Shown here: one piece after another, positions 1 to 9,046 of the stretch
Layout: the number at the start of each line of letters is the position of its first letter
How positions within the stretch are numbered: position 1 is the first letter of the stretch
Source: Conidiobolus incongruus B7586
Lineage: Eukaryota > Entomophthoromycota > Entomophthoromycetes > Entomophthorales > Conidiobolaceae
Direction of reading: 5' to 3'
NCBI GenBank assembly: GCA_000697335.1
Contig: JNEM01012703.1
Coordinates: 1 to 16,708 of the forward strand
DNA: 16,708 nucleotides
The notes under the pieces: generated by a model
Told to the model about the DNA's origin: nothing
Databases searched by the model: none
Seen by the model: the letters and a program-made list of their open reading frames with translations, nothing else
Position numbers and translations under genes: made by a program

Positions 1-101
1 TTTTATTAATATTAAAAAAAACTTTTGATCATTATTAATTAGTTTAAAAATATTTAATTTATAGAATAAATTATTTAAAATTAGTTTTTTAATCAAAAAA
101 A

Positions 102-118
102 ATATATATATATATATA
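102..118. repeat. TA dinucleotide microsatellite
   Basis: Seventeen bases of strict alternation of A and T. It is one of two such runs within 70 bases and is typical of A/T-rich spacer DNA. Confidence 0.8.
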
Positions 119-146
119 ATTTAGAACTATATATTTCCTTATTTGT

Positions 147-169
147 TATATATATATATATATATATAT
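147..169. repeat. TA dinucleotide microsatellite
   Basis: Twenty-three bases of uninterrupted TA alternation, about 11.5 units. It is the longest perfect dinucleotide run noticed in the window. Confidence 0.85.
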
Positions 170-689
170 TTTATTAATTAAAATTAATAATATATTTGAA
201 AAATCTGAAATTAAAAACTTTCTTATTTTTTAAATCTAAGGTAATATTAAGTTTTTATATTTGATTCTATATTTTATAAATGATAACTTATCTAAAATCA
301 ATTACCATATGATATAGCAATATTTATATATAATATTTTATATTTTTGATTGCCCTAAGTGTTATACAAATCAATTTGGTTATCATAATAATTCAATTAT
401 TTAATTATACTATATTTGTTGATTGTTTATTATATTTTTTTATATAAAATATATCTTGAATTAAAATGTTAATCAATCAATAGTCAAAAAGTGAAAATTT
501 TTTAATCTATTTAATACTTATATGAAAAAAATACAATTTTTTTTATTTAAAAATTGTATTCTAAAAGGGAACAACATAATTATATCATTAAAATTAATTA
601 AGTGCAATTTTGCCAAAATGGAGATGCTGATTAAGTATAACATAAATGATTGATATATAATGGCTAAAATTCGGAATAGAGTCTTAATT

Positions 690-2385
690 TCATAAGTCAA
701 TTTTGAATTGATTTACATTCGATTCACTATTACTAAGCATATTATGGCATTTTTGTACTACAGGGCTTGTAACTTTCTCTAGATTTTCGCTTTTTTCAAT
801 TAAGGTGTCCTTAGTAGAATTTTGGTTGTCTTTCAACCAATTAATCATATCAAAGATGGCTCTTTTCAATTTCTTCATTGCTAAATTTTCACTTGCTTTT
901 TTATATTTATTAAGCATATTTTTAAAACTATATGAGCAGAATAATATGTTTATTAATTCTAAAAGTATTTTCTTCATCTTCTAATTTATATTCTTCTCTA
1001 TCTTTGATGATTCGCTGAATTTGTTCTTTGAAAAATCTTCCTTTAATGCCCAATTTTTTGACCTGACTGGTTTTTCATGTTACTTTGTCTTGTGCTTTAA
1101 CATTAAGAATACTATTAATATTTATTTTAAAGTTTGCATTAATTTTTGCAATTCTTAGTTTTGGTAATGTTCCAGGCAATCGAAACTCATCTATACACAA
1201 ATTGCATTTAGTCGTGGACCTTATGACTTGACATATCTTGACCGGGACTCTCCTTTGATATTCCTCAATTATACCGTAAACTTCGGTTTTCGTGGTTGAG
1301 AAGGGGTGTTTGCTGGGACAACAGAAGACATTAATCCACCTTGAAATTCAACATCAAATGAAAGAGAGAACATATTTATTAATAATACATCCTTTGTGTT
1401 ATTGAAACCTCTTCCAGATAACATTACTGCTTGAACTGCAACACCATAAGCTACACTCTTTTCAGGATTAATGTGCTTATTAGGTTCTTGGCCATTGAAA
1501 TAATTATTAACAATATTTGATACTTATGATATTCTAGCTGATTTTTTAACTAGAACAATTCCGTCAATCAGAGATTTATGTATTTATGTTAATTAAACCT
1601 AGCTAACAATATCAATAGTGGGAAAAGATAGATTCCGGCGCAAACCTTGAAATCTGGCTCTGTAAATTGATGTGTAAAAGTCAATATCTTCCAAAAAAAT
1701 CAATCTTGATTGAAGCTCGAACTTGAAGAGGTAACATACATTTTGATCATTCACATGTGATATTCAAACGAGTCATAAATCTTGCATCAGGAAAATCTTT
1801 TGTGCATTTTTGCTTAAATCATTTGAAAATACGGTCAGCAAGATCATTGGTAGAATCTTCTCTTAAGTGCTATTAAGTGTTGTTATTGCATGAATCCTTC
1901 ATCATTTGTATTATTATACTCACACTAAAAAAGTATCCACCCAAATAAATAACTAAAAAATTTCTTATAAATGAAATCTTTTAATCTAATCTATATGCTA
2001 GCAGATCAGCCATTCGTTCGTATATAACTGATCATACATTTAGTCCAGCAATCTTCGCTGAATCTCTTGTCTCTTGTCTTTGTAAATCACTAAAGTATTC
2101 TGATACAGTAATTACTGTTTCATAGATTTTCTTACTAACATAGACTTTTGCAATCCTTTTTATATTGTTTACAGCCAAAGAATAAATCTCTAATTGAATA
2201 TATAACCACTTTTCCCATTTAAAAAAATAATTCAATTAAGAAATTATCATCAATATTATCAACATAACGGACTCTAGTTGGTGGCGTTTTGAATACTACT
2301 ATGATTGAATTTTCTTTCAATCAATCTCTTTGATCTAATACATCATTGAATTTATAATAATAATTTTAATAATCCCCAATCTCAA
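690..2385 (-). pseudogene. decayed HSP70 chaperone gene (cytosolic Hsc70/Ssa type)
   Basis: Reading the minus strand from about 2385 down to 690, family blocks of HSP70 appear in order and at the expected spacing. Near 2090-2035 is YFSDLQRQETRDSAKIAGLN (family: [20 protein letters not shown]). Near 2030-1985 is ERMADLLAYRLD (NEPTAAAIAYGLD). Near 1950 is YLGGYFFS, in place of the catalytic DLGGGTFD loop. Near 1690-1640 is EDIDFYTSIYRARF (EGIDFYTSITRARF). Near 1480-1430 is FNGQEPNKHINPEKSVAYG. The substrate-binding domain follows (ININSILNVKAQDK near 1100), and then lid helices at about 953-745 (AIFDMINWLKDNQ). The match is collinear over about 560 codons with no intron. The PNK.INP.. block favours the cytosolic type over BiP or mitochondrial forms. 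I count at least ten in-frame stops, and frame changes near 1690, 1296 and 975. The first 60 or so codons, including IDLGTT, and an EEVD end are not visible. The copy cannot make a chaperone. Confidence 0.93.
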
Positions 2386-4520
2386 ATATATCTTAAGTTC
2401 TCATGTACAAAGATATAAAATTTTGTTTAAAATATTAACATAAATATTTTTCAACTAAAAATTAATTATTTTATAATTATGTTATTCATTTTCACATGAA
2501 ATTTACCAAATTATCAATAATTATAATATTATACTCAAATTATTTATATTAAAATTTAAATTTGAATATACTTTTCCTCAATTATTAACTAATCTGCTAT
2601 TATTGGAAATTCTTTAAGTTATATTACTAAGCTTGGAACAATTATTGAATAATTTAAATTATATTAGGTTATTAAAGATGAATAATGACTATAATTGATT
2701 ATATTTTTCATGAACAATTTAGTACAATTATCTAATTTTTTTCTTAGTTAACAAATTATGTTCATTTTATTAATATATATTAAAGTATATTATATTCACT
2801 TGAAAAATCAAAAGATTTAATTAAATAATTTGAAAATTCTATTATAAAAATACATAAATACAGTGAAGTTCAAGGTCTTAACTATTAGTTATATAAAAGT
2901 AATAATTTATAATAAATGAATATTTGAGTAATCTAATAATATATTTACAATTATCAACTTTTGAATCTGATTAAATAAATTATATTATAATTGCTAGTGA
3001 GAAAATGAATATTAATTTTGATTCAAAAACTAATGTATAATCAAAAATAAACATTGTTACTAAAAATATTAATAATGGTTATATAACTATATGCTATATA
3101 TTAAAATGAAAGAATTTAACAAAATTTAACCTTTATAATTACTATATTCCACTTAAACAGGTAATATCACCTTCAAATTCTACAATATTTTGAATTATTT
3201 ATCAAATTTTAAAGTTTAATGTGTACAATAATAATCAAACGTATTTTCACTTATCCTATTGAATATTAATAATTGGTATATTAATATAATAATATATGGG
3301 TATATACCACAAATTACTATATCCCTTATAAAATGGTAGTAAGTACAATAAAGAGAATTAAACACAATTTTACTAAAAGGTCAATTATAGGTTGATGACT
3401 GGGTTGATCTCATAAATTTTTTGGAGAATTTCTAATATTTTGAAATGAAATTTAAATTTTAGAATTTTCTAATAATTCTAAAAAACTATTTAAGGAGTCA
3501 ATCAATATTATCAAAATTAGGAGTAACAGATTATTCAACTCCCTTTTTTATTCATTAGCCTATTTATTATTAATAAAATAATTTTTAAAAAATAGAAATA
3601 ATTTATTATACCAACTTTGTAGCTTATATAATCCAGTTTTTAAACAAAACCCATTGTAAAATTATTATCAATTTAACATTTTGCCAATTAACTTAATTAT
3701 TGGGTTAAATTTGCAAAATTCCAAATGAAATTTTAAATTCAAATAGATCTTTAAACCGCAATAAGCTATAAACTAAAATAAGTATTTAATTAAAAATAAA
3801 TTTGGATCAAATAAAAGCTTTATTGTTTAATACAAGCAATATAATAATAATAGCAATAAAAAAAGGTTTTTATCTAATATTAATGATTTTTATAGCTGAA
3901 ATCAAATACAATAGTTTGAAATTCATTATTTCCAATATTATCAATATTATCAGATCAAACGCCTAAATTAACCCAAATAATATCATATAATTTCCAAAAT
4001 CACAGTATGGGAATAACTAAATTCAATACGTTAAATTCCATTATCCCAAACCTTGTGCCAAGATTTGATAATATCCCTTTTACATACTTATCAATAAGTA
4101 TTAAATCAGCGATATCTCTAGGAACTAAAGATCAACTCAAGACTTTAGAATCAATGTAACCAATTTAATTAATTTATTGGAGTGATAATTGGTTTCAAAA
4201 TAATGTGTAAAATTCACTTGAAATATCTTTAATTTGAATGTTTGTTCAACTTTAATTTAAGAGGAAATTGTAATATATTATTTGTTTAGTACAGTATTGT
4301 TATTAATTATGATAAAATACAAAACAAATACTAAAATAATAATAATAACAATAATAGTAATAATAAAGGTTTGGTATTAATTAATTTTTTATTAATATGA
4401 TCAATTGAATTAGAATGAAATGGTAAAAAAATTAAGTTTTAAAATGATTAACATGAATGAGTGTGAGTGTATATTACTCAAATATGAAAAATAATAATTA
4501 AATAAACCTTGGTGGCTGCA
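2386..4520. other. A/T-rich intergenic stretch
   Basis: About 2.1 kb of A/T-rich sequence between the HSP70 relic and the 3' end of the membrane-protein gene. The missing N-terminal part of the HSP70 relic would be expected at about 2390-2570, but no trace of it is recognisable there. An imperfect AAT/ATA trinucleotide tract lies at about 4334-4367. No RNA gene or conserved protein frame was seen. Confidence 0.5.
4334..4367. repeat. imperfect ATA/AAT trinucleotide tract
   Basis: A run of AAT-type triplets interrupted by ACA and AGT units. It is a simple-sequence tract without a visible role. Confidence 0.6.
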
Positions 4521-5678
4521 TCATACAGGGCTATAGCGTTCGCTCGGTAGTGTTGTCGATTGAATGCGTTGCTTCTGCTGCAATTTCGACGAGTGGCTAG
4601 TCATGTGGTGATTGTGGCTTAAAGATGGCTCCACTTGCGATATGGGGTTATTAAATGGATTTTCACGATTTTGAATTGACATCTTGTCCCTGTTATCTAA
4701 TGATGACTGTGTACTGTTTTGACAAAGATCTTTCATTTTGATATTGTCCTTGTTATGATGCCATTCATGGTTAGTAATGGTTTCATCACTCGTAAAACCT
4801 TTCGAATTCTCCGAATTGAAAGGCTTCTCTTTAATATAACTCTCAGTCTCCGGAATATAGATTGTAATCCACCTGGTTTTTGGAATGTTTTGTAATATCG
4901 TATAAATAACACCTCCCAATATCTAAACAAATAAGTTAAATATGTGGTCATTGATAATCATCAGATAAGGGACTTACAGCTAATAAAATTTGATTCAGAG
5001 TAATGGCTAATAAATATATTCCCATGGGTACGGCTGTTAAATCCTCGAACAAACGACACACACTTAGTCCGTATGGGAAAAATGTAACGCTCTTCCACTT
5101 TGTCAGACTCTGTCGGATTGAAGAGCTCATGGTTACTTTTACAAACTTGGAGCTCACTGTGAGTGAAGCTGGTAGCGGTATGAGATTCGTAACCATCAAT
5201 AGATAGATAATCATAACAATCGTATATAGCACACAAAATCCCGTATACTACATGAAATTAATAAACATATCATAACAAATAATATATCAAATTACCAAGT
5301 ATCTAACATGAATAATAGTATTCCTAATAGCAAACAAACCATAACTAACGAACACCAAATAAAAGCCATTCCAAATTAAACAGCCCCATACGTTAACATC
5401 CGTAGTGTTGGGTGTTGGCGTCTTAGTTTCAATAGAGTCCATTATTATCATAACTGCAGTTATCATCTATATAACATTAATACACAATTCAATTACTCTT
5501 ACTGTATTTAATTTACCCAAAATAAAGTCTGCGAAACAAAAAACACTGATTCCATCATATATGTAGAAGGCGTCTTATCAACGGGTTGTTCAACTTCGTG
5601 CTCTACCCATCCTGCCTCATGTGGCTGTTTGTAAGGGTGAGTGCGCGTGTCGCTCACTTTGTTCTTTGATAGTGACAT
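4521..5678 (-). CDS. multi-pass membrane protein of unrecognised family, four exons
   Basis: The coding sequence is complement(join(4521-4922, 4978-5247, 5296-5466, 5517-5678)), giving 334 residues and a TGA stop at 4521-4523. Each intron starts with GTAA and ends with AG, and all three fall between codons. Splicing joins four frames that are each open and hydrophobic where they meet. The start at 5678 is the first ATG after an in-frame TAA about 40 bases upstream. Its -3 base is T, so the start context is not strong. Predicted layout: a hydrophilic N-terminus (1-42); a membrane segment at about 43-63; a loop with an NTT sequon at 74-76; segments at about 80-101 and 110-134; a 45-residue loop; a long hydrophobic stretch at about 181-211; and a 120-residue tail rich in Ser, Asn, His and Gln. 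The sequon, the short basic loop at 102-109 and the tail fit an N-in, C-in four-pass topology. I do not recognise the family, and no function is proposed. No neighbour suggests a role. Confidence 0.82.
4923..4977 (-). other. intron 3 of the membrane-protein gene
   Basis: A 55-base intron read on the minus strand, with a GTAAGT donor and a TTGTTTAG acceptor. A TTTAAC-like branch region lies upstream of the acceptor. It is phase 0 and interrupts the last hydrophobic segment between Ala201 and Ile202. Confidence 0.85.
5248..5295 (-). other. intron 2 of the membrane-protein gene
   Basis: A 48-base intron with a GTAATT donor and an ATGTAG acceptor, preceded by TATTAAT, which would serve as a branch region. 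It is phase 0, between Leu111 and Tyr112. In-frame stops inside it show that it must be removed. Confidence 0.82.
5467..5516 (-). other. intron 1 of the membrane-protein gene
   Basis: A 50-base intron with a GTAAAT donor and a TATATAG acceptor, with a TATTAAT branch-like word near its 3' end. It is phase 0, between Trp54 and Met55, inside the first membrane segment. A TAA follows the donor almost at once, so retention would truncate the protein after about 56 residues. Confidence 0.8.
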
Positions 5679-6299
5679 ATATTTCTTAATTAAATAACTT
5701 ATGAAATTTGATTTTTAATTCAATTCGAATTTTTTTTTTTAAATTTAATTTTGAATAATTATAAATAATAGTTAAAGAAGCTCCTTTAAATTATAGTTCA
5801 ACTAATTAACAAGCTCCCGTAGTTCGATAATTATCAATTCGATTTCAATGTATAATTAATAACCAGATATAAAGCACAAGACCAACCAACTTCAAATCAA
5901 TAAAAAAAGATCAAAAAATAACAAGAGCTGAAAAGTAAACAAAAGTAATAATTAGAAAATAAAGAGTGAACTATAACAAATAATCAATGATGATGTACTC
6001 TTAAACCCCACACTATTCAATTAATTAAACAAAAGCTAAAACATTCATTTAAATTTTACTCTGTTTCGTTATCAATTTATCTCTAGTAAACGTGATCTAA
6101 ATTGCTCAATTTCTATCTACTTTCATATCTTTTGTAAAATTTTAAAGTTGATTGGTTAAAATCTCCAATGATTAGTTTATTTTCATTATAATTGGCTAAT
6201 ATAGAAATGTTTTGTGATTGCCATCAAATTACAACCATTAAAAAAAATTTTTCTTTATAAAATTTGATAAAATAAATGACCAAAATGGGCAAAATTTTT
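5679..6299. other. A/T-rich upstream region of the membrane-protein gene
   Basis: This stretch lies upstream of the minus-strand start at 5678 and should hold that gene's promoter. A poly(T) run (poly(A) on the coding strand) lies at about 5731-5740. No specific promoter element stands out from the background of A and T. Confidence 0.4.
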
Positions 6300-6496
6300 A
6301 TTTTATTTTTACTCAGATTAAAGGTTTAGCCCCAAACCCACCGGCTATTAAATTAAAGCGAACTTTAATCATTATCATCATCGTAGCTATACTTCTACAG
6401 CTTCTCCAACTCTAGTACTTAAGCAATGTTGTGATAGTGTGCGCTATGATATCATCTTCCATTCAATACCAATTACTGCTAATGACTAACATGCGC

Positions 6497-6552
6497 AAGT
6501 GTTCGATTGGTTAACTTTATTAACAATTAGTATAATTTAAGTGTTTGATTAG
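6497..6552. repeat. imperfect 14-bp direct repeat, 42-bp period
   Basis: The word AAGTGTTCGATTGG at 6497-6510 recurs as AAGTGTTTGATTAG at 6539-6552, with 12 of 14 bases identical. The two words contain C and G and are unlikely to be explained by base composition alone. No function is evident. Confidence 0.6.
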
Positions 6553-6574
6553 GAATTGCTAAATCGGGCAATTC
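6553..6574. repeat. 7-bp inverted repeat with 8-base loop
   Basis: GAATTGC at 6553-6559 faces its reverse complement GCAATTC at 6568-6574. A further GGAATTG/CAATTCC pairing is possible between 6552-6558 and 6588-6594. This is a small hairpin-forming element adjoining the direct repeat. Confidence 0.5.
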
Positions 6575-7096
6575 ATCAGATGACTTTCAATTCCAGTGAT
6601 TGAGCTTGATATTTAAAAGTGATGTGATTTGAAAAGTTTATTGACAACTCTCTCGGTTTTTTCAAAGTAGAAAAATAAAGTGGTAGCTGCAAACTTGCAC
6701 CAGTATTCCAATATATCTGTTATAATAGTGATTACGCCCATTTAATTGTTTCTACCCCTTTTAATCAATTCGATTTGGCCTCAATATAAAGATTGCGTAA
6801 TTAGTGCCAAAAGAGTATGATTCACTAAATTAGTCTATTAATTTATCTAAATTTGTTCATATTAAATATTAAATTTAAATATTTTGATTTTTAGATTATT
6901 ATCAATAATAAATATAAACAGTATTATTGAAATTATTTTACTTTTTTATATATTATTAAGTTTATTTAATGAATTTGTTTCCTTTATATTATCTAATATT
7001 TATAATTATTTTTTATTATATATTTAGAATATAAGATAATTTTTAAATATTTTATAATATTTTCTATTTGTGATATAAATTTAATAAATAATAATG

Positions 7097-7156
7097 TAAG
7101 GCTGTCTAATGAAGAGAATGGTAACTTTTGGTAAGAGTGAAAAAAGTACAGCCTTA
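7097..7156. repeat. 9-bp perfect inverted repeat
   Basis: TAAGGCTGT at 7097-7105 is the exact reverse complement of ACAGCCTTA at 7148-7156, and two G-T wobbles could extend the stem outward. The loop is 42 bases. The arms hold four G/C pairs, unusual for a chance repeat in this sequence. Confidence 0.7.
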
Positions 7157-7247
7157 TGGAGGGTGATCAGGTACAAGATTACCAGGATGGGAATTAGCTT
7201 GGATTGGACTTAAACTAAGAACCCTTTTGAAAATAATTATTTTATGA

Positions 7248-7280
7248 TCGCGACTTCATAGCAACTTGTTCAAGTTGCGA
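7248..7280. repeat. two overlapping, mutually exclusive hairpins
   Basis: GCAACTTG at 7261-7268 pairs perfectly with CAAGTTGC at 7271-7278 across a two-base gap. The same right arm, extended as AAGTTGCGA at 7272-7280, can instead pair with TCGCGACTT at 7248-7256, with one G-T wobble. The two stems cannot form together. Confidence 0.65.
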
Positions 7281-7285
7281 GTAAG

Positions 7286-8972
7286 AAAAAAGATGTTTTA
7301 CTCTTTAAGATAGATTAAATTAGAATTCTTAATTATATGTTAATTGAGAACTATTTTCATATAAATGAACTTAAAATAAGTGGCTCATTTTGCTTATTAA
7401 TTGAGGGTGGAGCTCTGAGTTATCTGGTATTTGACTTGCTCTTATTAATTTCTTGATTCACTTTGAAAACACAATTTTTTAGGTGAAAGATACATAATTA
7501 CCCCATATTAATAATGATTTTGATTGTATCAATTAAGATAGATCAAATAAAATTTTATATTAATATTTATAATCAATATAAAATGAAATAATTAGAGTTA
7601 AAAAAATCTAGCTTCAAATTTAAGAATTTGAATTATTTTAATATATTTTATATATTTCATTAGCTTAATAAAATATTCAAAACATATTCAAAATAAATCA
7701 TAACTATTTAATTGAGTACATAAATTTGATCTAAACATTTTAATCCCTTAATATTCGATATATTGTTTAGTACTCTACCATTTAGAAATAATTTCAAATT
7801 TATATTTTAATGAAATTGAATTATTGAGAGTTAAATACACTTTAAATCAATATTTATATAAAAACTAATTAAGAAAAGATATATTGAATATAAATAATTC
7901 TAATATGATTAGAATATTGCTTACAATTCAATATTTGGTATAATTTTAAATTAACAATATTAATTTCATCCTTATATTTCATGGATATTCAAATTTTTTA
8001 CACATATACAAATATCAAATATATTACTATTCTATCGTTATTTTAATTTATTTTTAAGGTATAAAAAATCTATTATAATTATTTATTAATAATATTGCTG
8101 TTCATATTCAATTATAATTAATCGTGAAAATTTAAAATATATAACTTTCAGTGTTAATATATGTTTTCTATAGGTTTCTGAGGGTTTAAAATGATTATCC
8201 AAGCTATATTTACAATAATATTATTATATAATTAATATGAACTTTATTAGTTGATTCAGAGTATCAATGTATTCAATTCGAATAATCTGTATAATTAAAG
8301 TTATTGTCCGACTTCAAATATTAAAATTATATTATCATTAATTTATTATGAATAAATGTAAATCAAATTTTTATTGCTTTATTTAGTAACAAACTATAGG
8401 ACATAGTAATTAATACACTTAAGAGTATAGATGCTATATTACAAGATATATTTCAATTCTTTATTGTAAAAATTTTTATTCATGATTTGAATATATTTTA
8501 ATATTTATATAGATATTAAATAAAAGAAAATATTGGTTTTTAATCCTTATTGATCTGTATAATTTATTATATTTAATAACATAATTAGAATATATTATAC
8601 TCAAATTCTAAATTAATAATTATAAGTTCGAATATTTTATTATTATTATTATTCTAAGCTTTTTTACTGTATAATATATTTTATATTAATTTATTTTTAT
8701 TTTTAAAACCTTAGAAATTATTCTATTAAATGATAACATAAACATAATATAAATTCAATTTAAACTTTCTCAATTTTCTATAAAAAATAAATTAAGTTTT
8801 TTAATTAAAATATATAATGTAAGTCAATTTATATCATTTTAATTTGATTTTTTAAAAAATATATTAAATTAATTTTGAAATATAAATAATTTATAAACTA
8901 AAATAACTTAAATATAATGATTTCAATGATTATCTTGTTATTAAATTTAGTTTCAAATCATTATTATATACA
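7286..8972. other. A/T-rich intergenic stretch
   Basis: About 1.7 kb of A/T-rich sequence with simple-sequence runs, including an ATT tract at about 8637-8653. Both strands were read for family motifs, and no protein or RNA gene was recognised. Confidence 0.5.
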
Positions 8973-9003
8973 TTTGATGTTTGATATTTGATATTTGATA
9001 TTG
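8973..9003. repeat. 7-bp tandem repeat (TTTGATA)
   Basis: Four consecutive 7-base units at 8973-9000, the first ending in G and the rest identical, followed by a partial fifth unit. The array ends 24 bases before the first copy of the 19-bp word at 9028. Confidence 0.85.
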
Positions 9004-9027
9004 TTGTATTTCAAAAACACCTGTCCG

Positions 9028-9046
9028 TCTCGATTGGATAGTTAAG
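9028..9046 (+). repeat. 19-bp dispersed repeat, copy 1
   Basis: The word TCTCGATTGGATAGTTAAG occurs here and again, exactly, at 11081-11099 in the same orientation. Seven of its 19 bases are C or G, so an exact recurrence within 2 kb is not expected from base composition. The flanks do not align clearly. An ATTTGATT/AATCAAAT hairpin follows at 9073-9094. It may be a remnant of a longer repeated element, but no family can be named. Confidence 0.75.

Larger units (their letters stand above)
1..689. other. A/T-rich non-coding stretch
   Basis: This stretch is almost entirely A and T, with homopolymer runs and dinucleotide repeats. No reading frame resembling a known protein was found on either strand. 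The longest open frame (minus, about 518-700) is a low-complexity product of the base composition. The stretch lies just past the 3' end of the HSP70 relic. Confidence 0.6.
6300..6850. other. less A/T-rich island without a recognised gene
   Basis: About 550 bases with clearly more G and C than the flanks. Open frames on both strands are short and stop often. The longest I found on the minus strand runs 42 codons from 6741 to 6613 and resembles nothing I know. The stretch contains an imperfect direct repeat and a short inverted repeat. It could be the remains of a gene or of a mobile element, but nothing in it identifies either. Confidence 0.4.
7095..7285. other. structured, less A/T-rich island (candidate non-coding RNA or element remnant)
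   Basis: A compact island standing out by base composition from A/T-rich flanks. It is bounded by a 9-bp perfect inverted repeat on the left and by overlapping hairpins on the right. The plus strand has a 34-codon frame (7109-7213) with no recognised product, and a 39-codon frame lies on the minus strand. It does not fold as a tRNA and I do not recognise an snRNA. It could be a structured transcript, a remnant of a mobile element, or chance. Confidence 0.35.

Noticed and set aside
518-700. 60-codon open frame on the minus strand beside the HSP70 relic
   Set aside because: It is rich in Ile, Leu, Phe and Asn as expected from A/T-rich DNA, resembles no family, and is out of register with the HSP70 homology.
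4733-5236. Alternative minus- and plus-strand frames overlapping the membrane-protein gene
   Set aside because: They overlap exons 3 and 4 in other frames. The spliced reading gives one continuous protein with proper junctions, while these frames show no domain.
6613-6741. 42-codon minus-strand frame starting at an ATG
   Set aside because: It has a mixed hydrophobic and charged product with no recognised family, followed by frequent stops, and no splice partners were found.
7109-7213. 34-codon plus-strand frame in the structured island
   Set aside because: It is too short to judge, has no recognisable motif, and overlaps the inverted repeat. It is mentioned only under the island.
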